NCBI RefSeq assembly: GCF_000341265.1
Contig: NZ_ANAE01000125.1
Coordinates: 55,163 to 119,162 of the forward strand
Direction: 5' to 3'
DNA length: 64,000 bases
From: Nocardiopsis prasina DSM 43845
GTDB lineage: Bacteria; Actinomycetota; Actinomycetes; Streptosporangiales; Streptosporangiaceae
Below the pieces are notes generated by a model. The model was not told the origin of the DNA. It saw nothing but the letters and a program-made list of their open reading frames with translations, and did no database searches. Shown piece by piece: positions 9,829-17,828 of the stretch (position 1 is its first letter; each line of letters starts with the position of its first letter). Made by a program: the position numbers and the translations under genes.

Positions 9829-9909
9829 ATGGGATCGACGAAGGCGTACACGGAGCACGCGCGGCACACGCCCGCGCGCCCGCTCCGGCGCCGATGGCGA
9901 TGGCTCTAG
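9829..9909 (+). CDS. 26-codon Trp-containing mini-ORF in trpC–trpB gap
   Basis: An ATG-initiated ORF of 26 codons ending in RRRWRWL-stop, with Trp codons at 9895 and 9901, two and four codons from the TAG. It lies where streptomycetes carry the small trpM gene, and the ARPLRRRWRW tail is loosely reminiscent of TrpM's Arg-rich end, but it is much shorter. Its stop codon overlaps the 5' arm of a potential hairpin (9909–9917 with 9931–9939). It could be a leader peptide sensing Trp-tRNA, a degenerate trpM, or chance. The ribosome site (cggga) is weak. Confidence 0.4.
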   Translation: MGSTKAYTEHARHTPARPLRRRWRWL

Positions 9910-10067
9910 GGAGCCCGTAGGCACGACCCGCGGGTTCCCGTCGCCGCGTTGACCCGAAGCAACTCGCGCCGCCCGAGCCAGGCGGCCGCACGGCCGGTCG
10001 GCGCGCGGCTCCCGTGGGCGCGACGCCCCGGGCCGACTCCGCGCGCTCGGCCTCCTCTTCCCAGGAG
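9909..10067 (+). promoter_or_regulatory. Possible trpBA leader with alternative helices
   Basis: The segment 9909–9917 can pair with 9931–9939 (9 bp including one G·U), while 9909–9915 is also perfectly complementary to 10007–10013, so the two helices exclude each other. Just before trpB, CTCCT (10052–10056) can pair with the trpB ribosome site AGGAG (10063–10067). Seen by eye only; free energies were not computed. Confidence 0.3.
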
Positions 10068-10075
10068 AATTTCCC

Positions 10076-11293
10076 ATGAGCCACGCCCAACCGGTACCCG
10101 ACGACCGCGGGCACTACGGCCGCTTCGGCGGCCGGTTCGCCCCCGAGTCCCTCATCGCGGCCCTCGACGAGGTCGAGGCCGAGTGGGCCAAGGCCAAGGA
10201 CGACCCCGCCTTCCAGGCCGAGTTCGACGAACTCCTCAAGAGCTACGCGGGGCGTCCCAGCCTCCTCACCGAGGCCCGCAACTTCTCCGAGCACGCGGGC
10301 GGGGCGCGCGTCCTGCTCAAGCGCGAGGACCTCAACCACACCGGCTCGCACAAGATCAACAACGTGCTGGGTCAGGTGCTGCTCACCAAACGCATGGGCA
10401 AGACCCGCGTGATCGCGGAGACCGGTGCGGGCCAGCACGGCGTGGCCACCGCCACCGCCTGCGCCCTCATGGGTCTGGACTGCGTGATCTACATGGGGGA
10501 GGAGGACACCAAGCGCCAGGCGCTCAACGTCGCCCGCATGCGCATGCTCGGCGCCGAGGTCGTCCCGGTCACCATCGGCAGCCGCACCCTCAAGGACGCG
10601 ATCAACGAGACCTTCCGCGACTGGGTGGCCAACGTCGACCACACCCACTACCTCTTCGGTACCGCAGCGGGTCCGCACCCCTTCCCCAAGCTCGTCCGCG
10701 ACCTGCACTTCGTCGTGGGCGCCGAGGCGCGCAAGCAGGTCCTCGAACTCACCGGCAGGCTCCCCGACGCCGTCGCAGCCTGCGTCGGCGGCGGATCCAA
10801 CGCGATCGCGATCTTCGCCGCCTTCATCCCCGACGAGAGCGTGGCCCTCTACGGGTTCGAGGCCGGGGGAGCGGGCGCCGACACCGACCAGACCGCCGCC
10901 TCCATCACCGCCGGGAGCCACGGCGTCTTCCACGGCGCGCGCACCTTCGTCCTCCAGGACGAGTACGGCCAGACCCTGCCCAGCCACTCCATCTCGGCCG
11001 GGCTCGACTACCCCGCGGTGGGCCCCGAACACGCCTACCTGGCCGACACGGGACGCGCGGTCTACGAGCCCGTCACCGACACCGAGGCCATGGAGGCCTT
11101 CCGGCTGCTCTGCCGCACCGAGGGCATCATCCCCGCCATCGAGAGCGCGCACGCGCTGGCCGGCGCGATGAGGCTCGGCAAGCGCCTCGGGCCCGACGCC
11201 GTGATCCTGGTGAACCTCTCCGGACGCGGAGACAAGGACGTCAACACCGCGGCCGCCTACTTCGGCCTCGTCGACTCGGAGGGACAGGCGTGA
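10076..11293 (+). CDS. trpB: Tryptophan synthase beta subunit
   Basis: A 405-residue TrpB, the PLP enzyme joining indole and serine in the alpha2beta2 tryptophan synthase complex. The PLP lysine is Lys93 in [10 protein letters not shown]; other landmarks are [18 protein letters not shown], the glycine-rich phosphate loop [12 protein letters not shown] and LSGRGDKD near the C-terminus. AGGAG lies 8 nt before the ATG. The gene is coupled to trpA with a 1-bp TGATG overlap. Confidence 0.98.
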   Translation: MSHAQPVPDDRGHYGRFGGRFAPESLIAALDEVEAEWAKAKDDPAFQAEFDELLKSYAGRPSLLTEARNFSEHAGGARVLLKREDLNHTGSHKINNVLGQVLLTKRMGKTRVIAETGAGQHGVATATACALMGLDCVIYMGEEDTKRQALNVARMRMLGAEVVPVTIGSRTLKDAINETFRDWVANVDHTHYLFGTAAGPHPFPKLVRDLHFVVGAEARKQVLELTGRLPDAVAACVGGGSNAIAIFAAFIPDESVALYGFEAGGAGADTDQTAASITAGSHGVFHGARTFVLQDEYGQTLPSHSISAGLDYPAVGPEHAYLADTGRAVYEPVTDTEAMEAFRLLCRTEGIIPAIESAHALAGAMRLGKRLGPDAVILVNLSGRGDKDVNTAAAYFGLVDSEGQA

Positions 11294-12105
11294 TGACCGC
11301 GACCACGCTCCAGACCAAGCTCGCCCAGGCCCGCGAGGCCGACCGCGCCGCGCTCGTCGGCTACCTGCCCGCCGGTTTCCCCGATGTCGACTCCTCGATC
11401 CGGGTCATCCAGGCCATGGTCGAGGGCGGGTGCGACGTCATCGAGGTCGGCCTGCCCTACTCCGACCCCATGATGGACGGTCCCACCATCCAGCGCGCCG
11501 CCGACCGGGCGCTGGCCTCGGGTACCACCACCGACGACGTCCTCCGGGTCGTGGAGGCCACGGCCGCGACCGGCGCCGCCGCCCTGGTCATGTCGTACTG
11601 GAACCCGATCGAACGCTACGGCGTGGAGCGCTTCGCCACCGAACTCGCCAAGGCGGGCGGGGCGGGGGTCATCACCCCCGACCTCATCCCCGAGGAGGCC
11701 GAGGAGTGGTACGCGGCCTCCGAGCAGGCCGGACTCGACCGGATCTTCCTGGTCGCCCCGTCCTCCACGGACCGGCGCCTGGAACTCACCACCGGCGCGT
11801 GCAGCGGATTCGTGTACGCGGCCTCGCTCATGGGTGTCACCGGTACCCGCGCCCAGGTCGCCGACACCGCCGAGGCCCTGGTGCGCCGCACCCGGGCGGT
11901 CACCCGTGAGTCGGGCCTGCCGATCTGCGTGGGGCTGGGCATCTCCACGGCCGCGCAGGCCGCCGAGGTCGCCGCCTATGCCGACGGCGTCATCGTCGGC
12001 GCCGGGTTCTGCCAGCGAGTCCTGGACGCCCCGGACCTGGAGACCGGGCTCGTCGCGGTCCGCTCCTTCGCCGAGGACCTCTCCGCCGGGGTGCGCTCCC
12101 GGTAG
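11293..12105 (+). CDS. trpA: Tryptophan synthase alpha subunit
   Basis: A 270-residue TrpA that releases indole from indole-3-glycerol phosphate and channels it to TrpB. Catalytic Glu51 (CDVIEVGLPYSDP) and Asp62 (MMDGP) are present, with GFVYAASLMGVTG and VGLGIST downstream. ATG 11293 overlaps the trpB stop by 1 bp; an in-frame GTG three bases earlier is an alternative. GGAGGGA just upstream serves either start. A long hairpin follows, ending the operon. Confidence 0.97.
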   Translation: MTATTLQTKLAQAREADRAALVGYLPAGFPDVDSSIRVIQAMVEGGCDVIEVGLPYSDPMMDGPTIQRAADRALASGTTTDDVLRVVEATAATGAAALVMSYWNPIERYGVERFATELAKAGGAGVITPDLIPEEAEEWYAASEQAGLDRIFLVAPSSTDRRLELTTGACSGFVYAASLMGVTGTRAQVADTAEALVRRTRAVTRESGLPICVGLGISTAAQAAEVAAYADGVIVGAGFCQRVLDAPDLETGLVAVRSFAEDLSAGVRSR

Positions 12106-12479
12106 CCCGACCCCAGGGCTCGGGAGCCGATCCCGGCCCATGCCACAACCCCCGCGGTGGGCCGCGCCAGCAAGGCGCGGCCCACCGCTCTCGTGTCCGC
12201 ACCCCAGCCGTCCCGGGCAGGTCAAGCCCAGGGTTAAGAGGGTGAGAATCGGGTGAGAGGCGCCCTCGGATCCCCGTGAACCGGCCACCCGTTCGGGCTC
12301 CGGGTGGTGTGATGGCGGTGTCCCGGACGCGTGGCCGCCCGCCGTGCTCTCCGGTTCCGACGCCCTGTGCCACAAAGTCACTACACACAGTAGGCTTTGT
12401 TCCAACACGAAGAGCGACCAGGCGCGCACCCAGTGGCATGAGCGCGAACGACCGACCCCCACTCCCGAAGGCCTCGCAG
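12106..12479 (+). other. Intergenic region trpA–mauE
   Basis: Holds the trpA terminator and about 290 bp with no convincing gene. A TAGGCT box near 12391 could be a -10 for the downstream redox genes. An in-frame ATG at 12438 would lengthen the next protein by 14 residues but has no ribosome site. Confidence 0.5.
12154..12188 (+). terminator. trpA terminator hairpin
   Basis: A perfect 15-bp GC-rich stem (12154–12168 with 12174–12188) with a 5-nt loop, 48 bp after the trpA stop. Confidence 0.85.
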
Positions 12480-12989
12480 ATGACGGAAACCCACGACGAC
12501 ACCCCCACCTCCCGGCCCACCGGCCGCTGGGAGACCGTCCAACCCTGGCTCACCCTCGCCTGCCGGGTCGGTCTCGCCGCCGTCCTCATCACCGCGGCCG
12601 TCACCAAGTTCCCGCCCGCCCTCTCCGTGCAGGCGGTCGAGGCCTACGACCTCTTCCCCACCGAGGTCGCCCAGTTCATCGGCCACGTCCTCCCGCTGTT
12701 CGAGCTCGCCCTCGCCCTGCTCCTCCTCGTGGGCCTGGCCACCCGCCAGGTCGGCGCCGTCGGCGCCCTGCTGATGATCGTCTTCATCGCGGGAATCCTC
12801 TCCGCCATGGCCCGGGGCCTCAACATCGACTGCGGCTGCTTCGGCGGCGGCGGCCAGGTCGACCCCGGCGAGACCACATACGGGCTCTCCATCGCACGGG
12901 ACATCGCCTTCGCGGCCATGGGCGCCTTCATCGCGCTCTGGCCCCGATCCCCCTTCGCCCTCGACCGCGCCCTCGGGCTCTTCCGCTAG
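12480..12989 (+). CDS. MauE/DoxX-type redox membrane protein
   Basis: A 169-residue four-helix membrane protein of the MauE/DoxX group (helices about residues 20–37, 62–82, 87–105 and 138–155). Its conserved cysteine motif DCGCFGGGG lies between helices three and four. MauE family members act in disulfide chemistry outside the cytoplasm, and the gene lies 75 bp before a DsbA-like thioredoxin, so the pair probably forms an oxidative folding or cysteine-relay module. The start is uncertain: ATG 12480 is chosen because the membrane domain begins soon after it; ATG 12438 is possible. Confidence 0.75.
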   Translation: MTETHDDTPTSRPTGRWETVQPWLTLACRVGLAAVLITAAVTKFPPALSVQAVEAYDLFPTEVAQFIGHVLPLFELALALLLLVGLATRQVGAVGALLMIVFIAGILSAMARGLNIDCGCFGGGGQVDPGETTYGLSIARDIAFAAMGAFIALWPRSPFALDRALGLFR

Positions 12990-13064
12990 TCCCGGAACAC
13001 GGTGCCCCGGCACCACCGACGCGACGGTCGACCACCTCCAGAAAGCCAGAAACAGAGGAACACC

Positions 13065-14057
13065 ATGGGGAGTGAAGCGCGCAAGCGCTCCCGCGAGAAG
13101 CTCAGGGAACAGCGGGAGAAGGAGAAGCGGGCCGCCAAACGCAACCGGACCCTCATCGTCGTCGGCGCCGCCGCGGCCGTGGTCCTGCTCGTCGTCGGGA
13201 TCGGCTACGCCGTCCTCACCTCCGACAACAGCGACGGCTACGAGGGCCCGCTGGCCGCCCAGACCCTCCAGGAGGACGGCAGCGTCGTCATGGCCGAGCC
13301 GGACGCCTCCGCCCCCGTCGTCGAGGTCTACGCCGACTACCAGTGCCCCGCCTGCCGCCAGTTCGAGCACTTCGGCGGTGACGTCCTCAAGGAGCAGGCC
13401 GCCGCGGGCACCGCCATCGTCCACTACCGGCCGATGAGCATCTTCGCCCAGCAGCCCGTCCCCATCAGCTCGAACTCACTGCGCGCCGGTGCCGCGGCCC
13501 GCGCCGCCGCGGACTACGGCGTCTTCGTCGAGTACAACGACACCCTCTTCGAGAACCAGCCCACCGAGGGCAAGGACGGCTTCACCGTCGACGAGCTCAA
13601 ACAGTGGTTCCGCGACACCGAGCCCTCCGACGAGGACGCGCAGGCCTTCGACGACCGCGTCGACGGCGAGGCGGAGATCGTCAAGGAGTTCACCGAGGAG
13701 TACCTGCCCGCCCTCACCGCCGACGCCACCGAGCAGATCGGCGAGGAGAACATCGGAACCATGGTCCTGTCCGACCTCATCAGCTGGGGAGCCAGCAACG
13801 GACACGACCCCGCCTTCCTGGAGGGCACCTACACGGGCGAGATCATCGACGCCACAGGGAAGGCCTACACTCGCTACAGCGGAGCCAACGAGTTCCGCGC
13901 CACGCCTTCCGTCTACATCAACGGCGAGTTGCTCGACGGCAACACCGCCATGTCCGCCAGGGGCCTGTCCGACGCCATCGCAGAGGCGGGCGACGGCGAG
14001 GTCAACACCGAGCCGATGGACTCCGACGGCGGGGGTGACGCGGAGGAGAACCCCTGA
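13065..14057 (+). CDS. Membrane-anchored DsbA-family thioredoxin-like protein
   Basis: A 330-residue protein with a very basic cytoplasmic N-terminus, a single membrane helix (about 29–51) and an extracytoplasmic thioredoxin_4/DsbA domain. The redox motif is CPAC (Cys94, Cys97) in YADYQCPACRQFEHFG, and the cis-Pro loop is RATPSVYING near residue 280. It probably oxidises or isomerises disulfides of exported proteins, recharged by the MauE-type neighbour upstream. AGAGGAA precedes ATG 13065. The C-terminus is acidic. Confidence 0.85.
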   Translation: MGSEARKRSREKLREQREKEKRAAKRNRTLIVVGAAAAVVLLVVGIGYAVLTSDNSDGYEGPLAAQTLQEDGSVVMAEPDASAPVVEVYADYQCPACRQFEHFGGDVLKEQAAAGTAIVHYRPMSIFAQQPVPISSNSLRAGAAARAAADYGVFVEYNDTLFENQPTEGKDGFTVDELKQWFRDTEPSDEDAQAFDDRVDGEAEIVKEFTEEYLPALTADATEQIGEENIGTMVLSDLISWGASNGHDPAFLEGTYTGEIIDATGKAYTRYSGANEFRATPSVYINGELLDGNTAMSARGLSDAIAEAGDGEVNTEPMDSDGGGDAEENP

Positions 14058-14097
14058 TCACCACCCCCGCACGCGGGGCGAACCCGAGAGCAGAGCA

Positions 14098-15216
14098 GTG
14101 ACATTGTCGTCGACAGCTTCCGAGGGCGCGGCCGAGTTCGGCCGCGCCCTCGCGGCCATTCCCAGCCCCGAGATCAACTCGATCCCCATCGGGCCGTTCC
14201 AGATCCACTTCTACGCCCTGTGCATCCTCGCCGGGGTCATCGTCGCGGTCTACTGGAGCGAGCGCCGCTGGAAGGCGATGGGCGGCGAGCCCGGCACCAT
14301 CATGGACATGGCCGTGTGGGCCGTGATCCTGGGGCTGATCGGCGGACGCCTCTACCACGTCATCAGTGACGCCCACCTGTACTTCGGGCCGGACCGCGAG
14401 GCCATCCGGGCCCTCTACGTGTGGGAGGGCGGACTGGGCATCTGGGGCGCCATCCCGCTGGGCGCCGTGGGTGTGTGGCTGGTCGCCCGCAAGCGCGGAC
14501 TGTCGATGTCCAAGCTCTCCTTCGCGATCGCCCCCACCCTCCCGCTGGCCCAGGCCATCGGCCGCTGGGGCAACTACTTCAACCAGGAGCTCTTCGGGCG
14601 TCCCACCGACCTGCCCTGGGCGCTGGAGATCTACCCCACCCCCGAGGGCCACATGCGGGCGGGCATGGAGGTGGGAGTCACCACCTATCACCCGACCTTC
14701 CTCTACGAGTCCCTGTGGTGCCTGGTCCTGGCGGTCCTGCTGGCCTACCTCGGCCGCCGCTTCGAGGGCTCCCTCCAGGGCGGACGCCTCTTCGCCGTCT
14801 ACGTCGTGGGCTACTGCGTCGGCCGCTTCTGGATCGAGTACCTGCGCGTCGACCCCGCCAACGACTTCTTCGGCATGCGCCTGAACAACTGGACCTCCAT
14901 CGCGGTCCTGCTCGGCGCCCTGGCCTACTTCGTCTGGGCCGGCCGCCGCCTCGACTCCTTCTCCACCGCCGTCGTCCCCCACGGACAGGACGCCGGGACC
15001 CAGGTGTTCGGAGACACATCCGCCGGCGAGAAGGCCGACGAAGGCACCGTCTACAGTGCCGTCGACGGCGACGACTCGGTGTTCGACCAGGCCACGAGCG
15101 GTTCCGAGGGAGCCGGGACGGAATACCACCCGAGCCCTGAGCGATCTAGTAGCGAGGGCTCGGCGGAGGACGGCGCCGACGGCGCGGAAGGCAACTCCGG
15201 GTCGAAGCCCGAGTAG
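14098..15216 (+). CDS. lgt: Phosphatidylglycerol–prolipoprotein diacylglyceryl transferase
   Basis: A 372-residue Lgt that transfers diacylglycerol to the lipobox cysteine of prolipoproteins at the cytoplasmic membrane; seven helices are expected. The family signature GRWGNYFNQELFG lies at 155–167 and the conserved histidine region at GRLYHV (His87). GTG 14098 gives the typical length before the first helix. The last ~90 residues are acidic and unstructured, as in other actinomycete Lgt proteins. Clients visible in this window include a beta-lactamase, two amino-acid-binding proteins and a DUF3060 lipoprotein. Confidence 0.95.
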   Translation: MTLSSTASEGAAEFGRALAAIPSPEINSIPIGPFQIHFYALCILAGVIVAVYWSERRWKAMGGEPGTIMDMAVWAVILGLIGGRLYHVISDAHLYFGPDREAIRALYVWEGGLGIWGAIPLGAVGVWLVARKRGLSMSKLSFAIAPTLPLAQAIGRWGNYFNQELFGRPTDLPWALEIYPTPEGHMRAGMEVGVTTYHPTFLYESLWCLVLAVLLAYLGRRFEGSLQGGRLFAVYVVGYCVGRFWIEYLRVDPANDFFGMRLNNWTSIAVLLGALAYFVWAGRRLDSFSTAVVPHGQDAGTQVFGDTSAGEKADEGTVYSAVDGDDSVFDQATSGSEGAGTEYHPSPERSSSEGSAEDGADGAEGNSGSKPE

Positions 15217-15320
15217 AGCGGGACATTCCGAAAACCGGCGCACCGGCCCGTGGCCGTGCGCGCCGTACGACGAAGCCCGCAACAGTCGAGCAGACCACGG
15301 GTTGACGATTGAGAAAGACC

Positions 15321-16487
15321 GTGAGCAGAGCCGAGTCCGGTCACGGACGCAGACGTCGGCGCGGCGGATCGCGCCGCGCCGAAAGCGCCCGCACCGAAGA
15401 GCACGTCGAGGAACACGGCCCCGAGGACGGGTACGAGGAGCAGTACGACCCGGAGGAGGACTTCTCCGCGGAGTACGGCCACACCCAGGCCCGCCCGGAC
15501 GCCGAGTACGACGACTACGACGACCCCGAGGACGGTTACGAGGACGAGGAGGACCCGGAACACGGGGCCACTCGTGCCGAGGGCCGCAAGGGCCGACGCA
15601 AGGACAAGAAGGGCGTGGGACTCGTCTCCGCCTTCTCCGCGTCCGCGATCAAGAAGGTGTCGGTCCTGGGCGACCGGCCCAACCAGATCGTCTACACCCT
15701 TGCCGAACAGAGCAAGCGCAAGCGCGGCACCGCCGTGCTCGGAGTGCTCCTGGGCGCCTTCAGCATCGCCCTGGTCGCCCTCCTGGGACTGCTGACCTAC
15801 CAGCTCGTCACCGGGACCGGCGGCAACACCGACCGGGGTGAGGAGAGCATCGTCGCGCCGCCGGAGGGGCACAGCACCATCACTCCGGAGCTGTACCTGT
15901 CCGAGCCCGACCGGCCCGAGGTGTTCGGTTCCATCGAGAACCGTCCCGACGACGTCGAGCCCATGACCGACGAGTCCGTCTTCGGGCCCGTCGAGGAACT
16001 CGACATGGCCGGGATGAAGCTGGAGCTCCAGGAGTCCGAGGTCACCGACTCCTGCACCTCACTGGTGTGGGGCGAACAGCTCGGCCAGAGCCTCCTGGAC
16101 GCCAACTGCCTCAACGCGGCCTCCGGTGTGTACACCGACTCCGACGACGACTACGTCGCCCAGGTGACCCTGTTCGACCTCTCCGACAGCGCGGGCGCCA
16201 CCGAGGTGGCCGCCGCCATGGACCCGGGCAACGTGGAGACCGGGGCGGGCTTCCTGCTGTCCCGTGAACTCGACGGCGTCGAGGGACTCCAGGAGGGCTA
16301 CAGCCAGGCCACCACCCAGGTCATGGGTCACTACCTGGCCGTGTACTGGGTCGCGCGCACCGATGGCTCCCTGCCGGGGGACGACTCCGGTCTGGCCACC
16401 GCGAGCGTGGTCTCGCAGAGCGCCTTCGGGTTCGTCTACGACGAGGTCGTCGCGCACAAGCCCGAGGAAGAGGAAGAGGGAGAGTAG
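15321..16487 (+). CDS. Single-pass membrane protein, unknown family (paralog A)
   Basis: A 388-residue protein not recognised by name. It has an Arg-rich start, a strongly acidic Tyr/Asp/Glu-rich segment (about 25–85), a basic stretch, one membrane helix (137–163), and an extracytoplasmic domain of about 220 residues with two cysteines (CTSLVWGEQ and DANCLNAAS) spaced for a disulfide. The tail is Glu-rich. GTG 15321 is preferred (GAGAAAG upstream) over a TTG at 15309. The C-terminal domain is clearly related to that of the next gene, so the two arose by tandem duplication. Function unknown. Confidence 0.7.
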   Translation: MSRAESGHGRRRRRGGSRRAESARTEEHVEEHGPEDGYEEQYDPEEDFSAEYGHTQARPDAEYDDYDDPEDGYEDEEDPEHGATRAEGRKGRRKDKKGVGLVSAFSASAIKKVSVLGDRPNQIVYTLAEQSKRKRGTAVLGVLLGAFSIALVALLGLLTYQLVTGTGGNTDRGEESIVAPPEGHSTITPELYLSEPDRPEVFGSIENRPDDVEPMTDESVFGPVEELDMAGMKLELQESEVTDSCTSLVWGEQLGQSLLDANCLNAASGVYTDSDDDYVAQVTLFDLSDSAGATEVAAAMDPGNVETGAGFLLSRELDGVEGLQEGYSQATTQVMGHYLAVYWVARTDGSLPGDDSGLATASVVSQSAFGFVYDEVVAHKPEEEEEGE

Positions 16488-16637
16488 GAGCGGGTCTGTC
16501 CGGCCCCGTCGGGCGCCCCGATAGGATCTCGGACAGATCGATCCGCCCGCAGGGGTGTGTTCCAGGGATTTCTGGGAACACGGCCCCGGGGCCGACACCA
16601 GGCGGGAGGCGTCCCCCCGCCGTTCCCGAGCGCAACC

Positions 16638-16664
16638 GGGCCGGTCACCTCACGTGACCGGCCC
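16638..16664 (+). terminator. Hairpin between the paralogs
   Basis: A perfect 11-bp stem (16638–16648 with 16654–16664) and 5-nt loop. A second, imperfect hairpin (gtgttccag…ctgggaacac) lies about 80 bp earlier. Either could end the upstream transcript or control entry to the paralog. Confidence 0.55.
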
Positions 16665-16687
16665 GCATCCACGGAAAGGTCCTTTGG

Positions 16688-17737
16688 GTGTCCCCTTCTG
16701 AACCGTCGACGCCTGGCAGGCCGGGCCGCCGGAGGAAAAACAGCGAGCCAGCCGAACCCACCGCCCAGGAGGACCAGAACCGGTCCGAGAACCGCGAGGG
16801 CGGGCGCCGCAAGGGCGGCGGCCGACGCAAGAAGGAGCCCCGCCGCCTCCGCGGGATGCTGACCCTCCTGGTCGGCGCGCTCGTCGTCGCTCTCATCGCC
16901 CTGGGCACGGTGCTGTTCTTCCAGTTCTCCGGAGACGACGGCGGGGAACAGGTCGCCCAGGAGACCCGGCCCGCCCTGTACAAGGTCCAGGACTCCCAGG
17001 ACAGCAACATGAACTCGGTGCTGGCCTCCCGGGAGCAGGACACCCGGCCGCTCAACGAGGGCGAACTCTTCGAGCGCCACAACTCCGAGATCTCCGGGCA
17101 GAGCCTGGGCTTCACCCTGCGCGACTCGGATCTGACCGAGGAATGCTCCGCGGCGGTCTGGGGCGAGCAGGTGGAGCGGGCCCTGGCCGACGCCGACTGC
17201 ACACAGGCGGGCCGCGCCACCTACCTGTCCGAGGACGACGTCTTCGGTGTGGTCGCGGTGTTCAACCTCGCGGACATCGAGGGCAGCCGCGCCGTGGCCG
17301 AGGCCATGGAACTGCCCGAGGCCGAGGAGGGTGAGGAGCCGGCCGACCCCGGTTTCGTGCTCTCCCCCTCCGGTGAGGACCCCCTGAACCGTCTCGGCAC
17401 CGGCTACAGCGCGGCGGACGCCATCATCACCGGCCACTACCTGGTCGTGGTGTGGGTCCAGCCCACCGACTCCGAGTCGGTCGACGAGCGGGTCAGCCTG
17501 GTCACACCGCTGGTGACCCTGGCCAACTTCCGCAACCCCTTCTTCCGCAGGATCGGTGAGCTCGGCGGTGACGCGCCCGCCGGTGCCGAGGAGGGCACCG
17601 GTACCGAGGAGGGCACCGGCACGGAGGAGGTGCCCGGTGCGGGCGACGGTACCGGGGAGGGCGTCGGCCAGGAGACGGTCGAGGACCCGCCCCCGGCGGA
17701 CGGCACCGTGGAGGCGCCGGGGGTACCCGGCGAGTAG
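16688..17737 (+). CDS. Single-pass membrane protein, unknown family (paralog B)
   Basis: A 349-residue tandem paralog of the preceding protein. It has a basic N-terminus (1–56), a membrane helix (57–80) and an extracytoplasmic domain sharing the pattern of acidic/aliphatic start, cysteine plus VWGEQ, A-D-C, a V-FNLAD strand, the alpha segment VAEAMEL, GYSAAD, and GHYLVVVWVQPTDS. The C-terminal 60 residues are a Gly/Thr/Glu low-complexity tail with a repeated GTGTEE unit. GTG start with a GGAAAGG ribosome site. A sensor or cell-wall-facing scaffold is possible, but function is unknown. Confidence 0.7.
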   Translation: MSPSEPSTPGRPGRRRKNSEPAEPTAQEDQNRSENREGGRRKGGGRRKKEPRRLRGMLTLLVGALVVALIALGTVLFFQFSGDDGGEQVAQETRPALYKVQDSQDSNMNSVLASREQDTRPLNEGELFERHNSEISGQSLGFTLRDSDLTEECSAAVWGEQVERALADADCTQAGRATYLSEDDVFGVVAVFNLADIEGSRAVAEAMELPEAEEGEEPADPGFVLSPSGEDPLNRLGTGYSAADAIITGHYLVVVWVQPTDSESVDERVSLVTPLVTLANFRNPFFRRIGELGGDAPAGAEEGTGTEEGTGTEEVPGAGDGTGEGVGQETVEDPPPADGTVEAPGVPGE

Positions 17738-17759
17738 CGGCGCCACCCCTCGAACACGC

Positions 17760-17801
17760 GGGCGGGGCCCGGTGGGAACCACTTCCCTCCGGGCCCCGCC
17801 C
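17760..17801. terminator. Bidirectional terminator between convergent genes
   Basis: A perfect 13-bp stem (17760–17772 with 17789–17801) with a 16-nt loop lies between the ends of two convergent genes. Confidence 0.7.
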
Positions 17802-17828
17802 CTGTTCGTGGACCCGGACCGATCCGGG

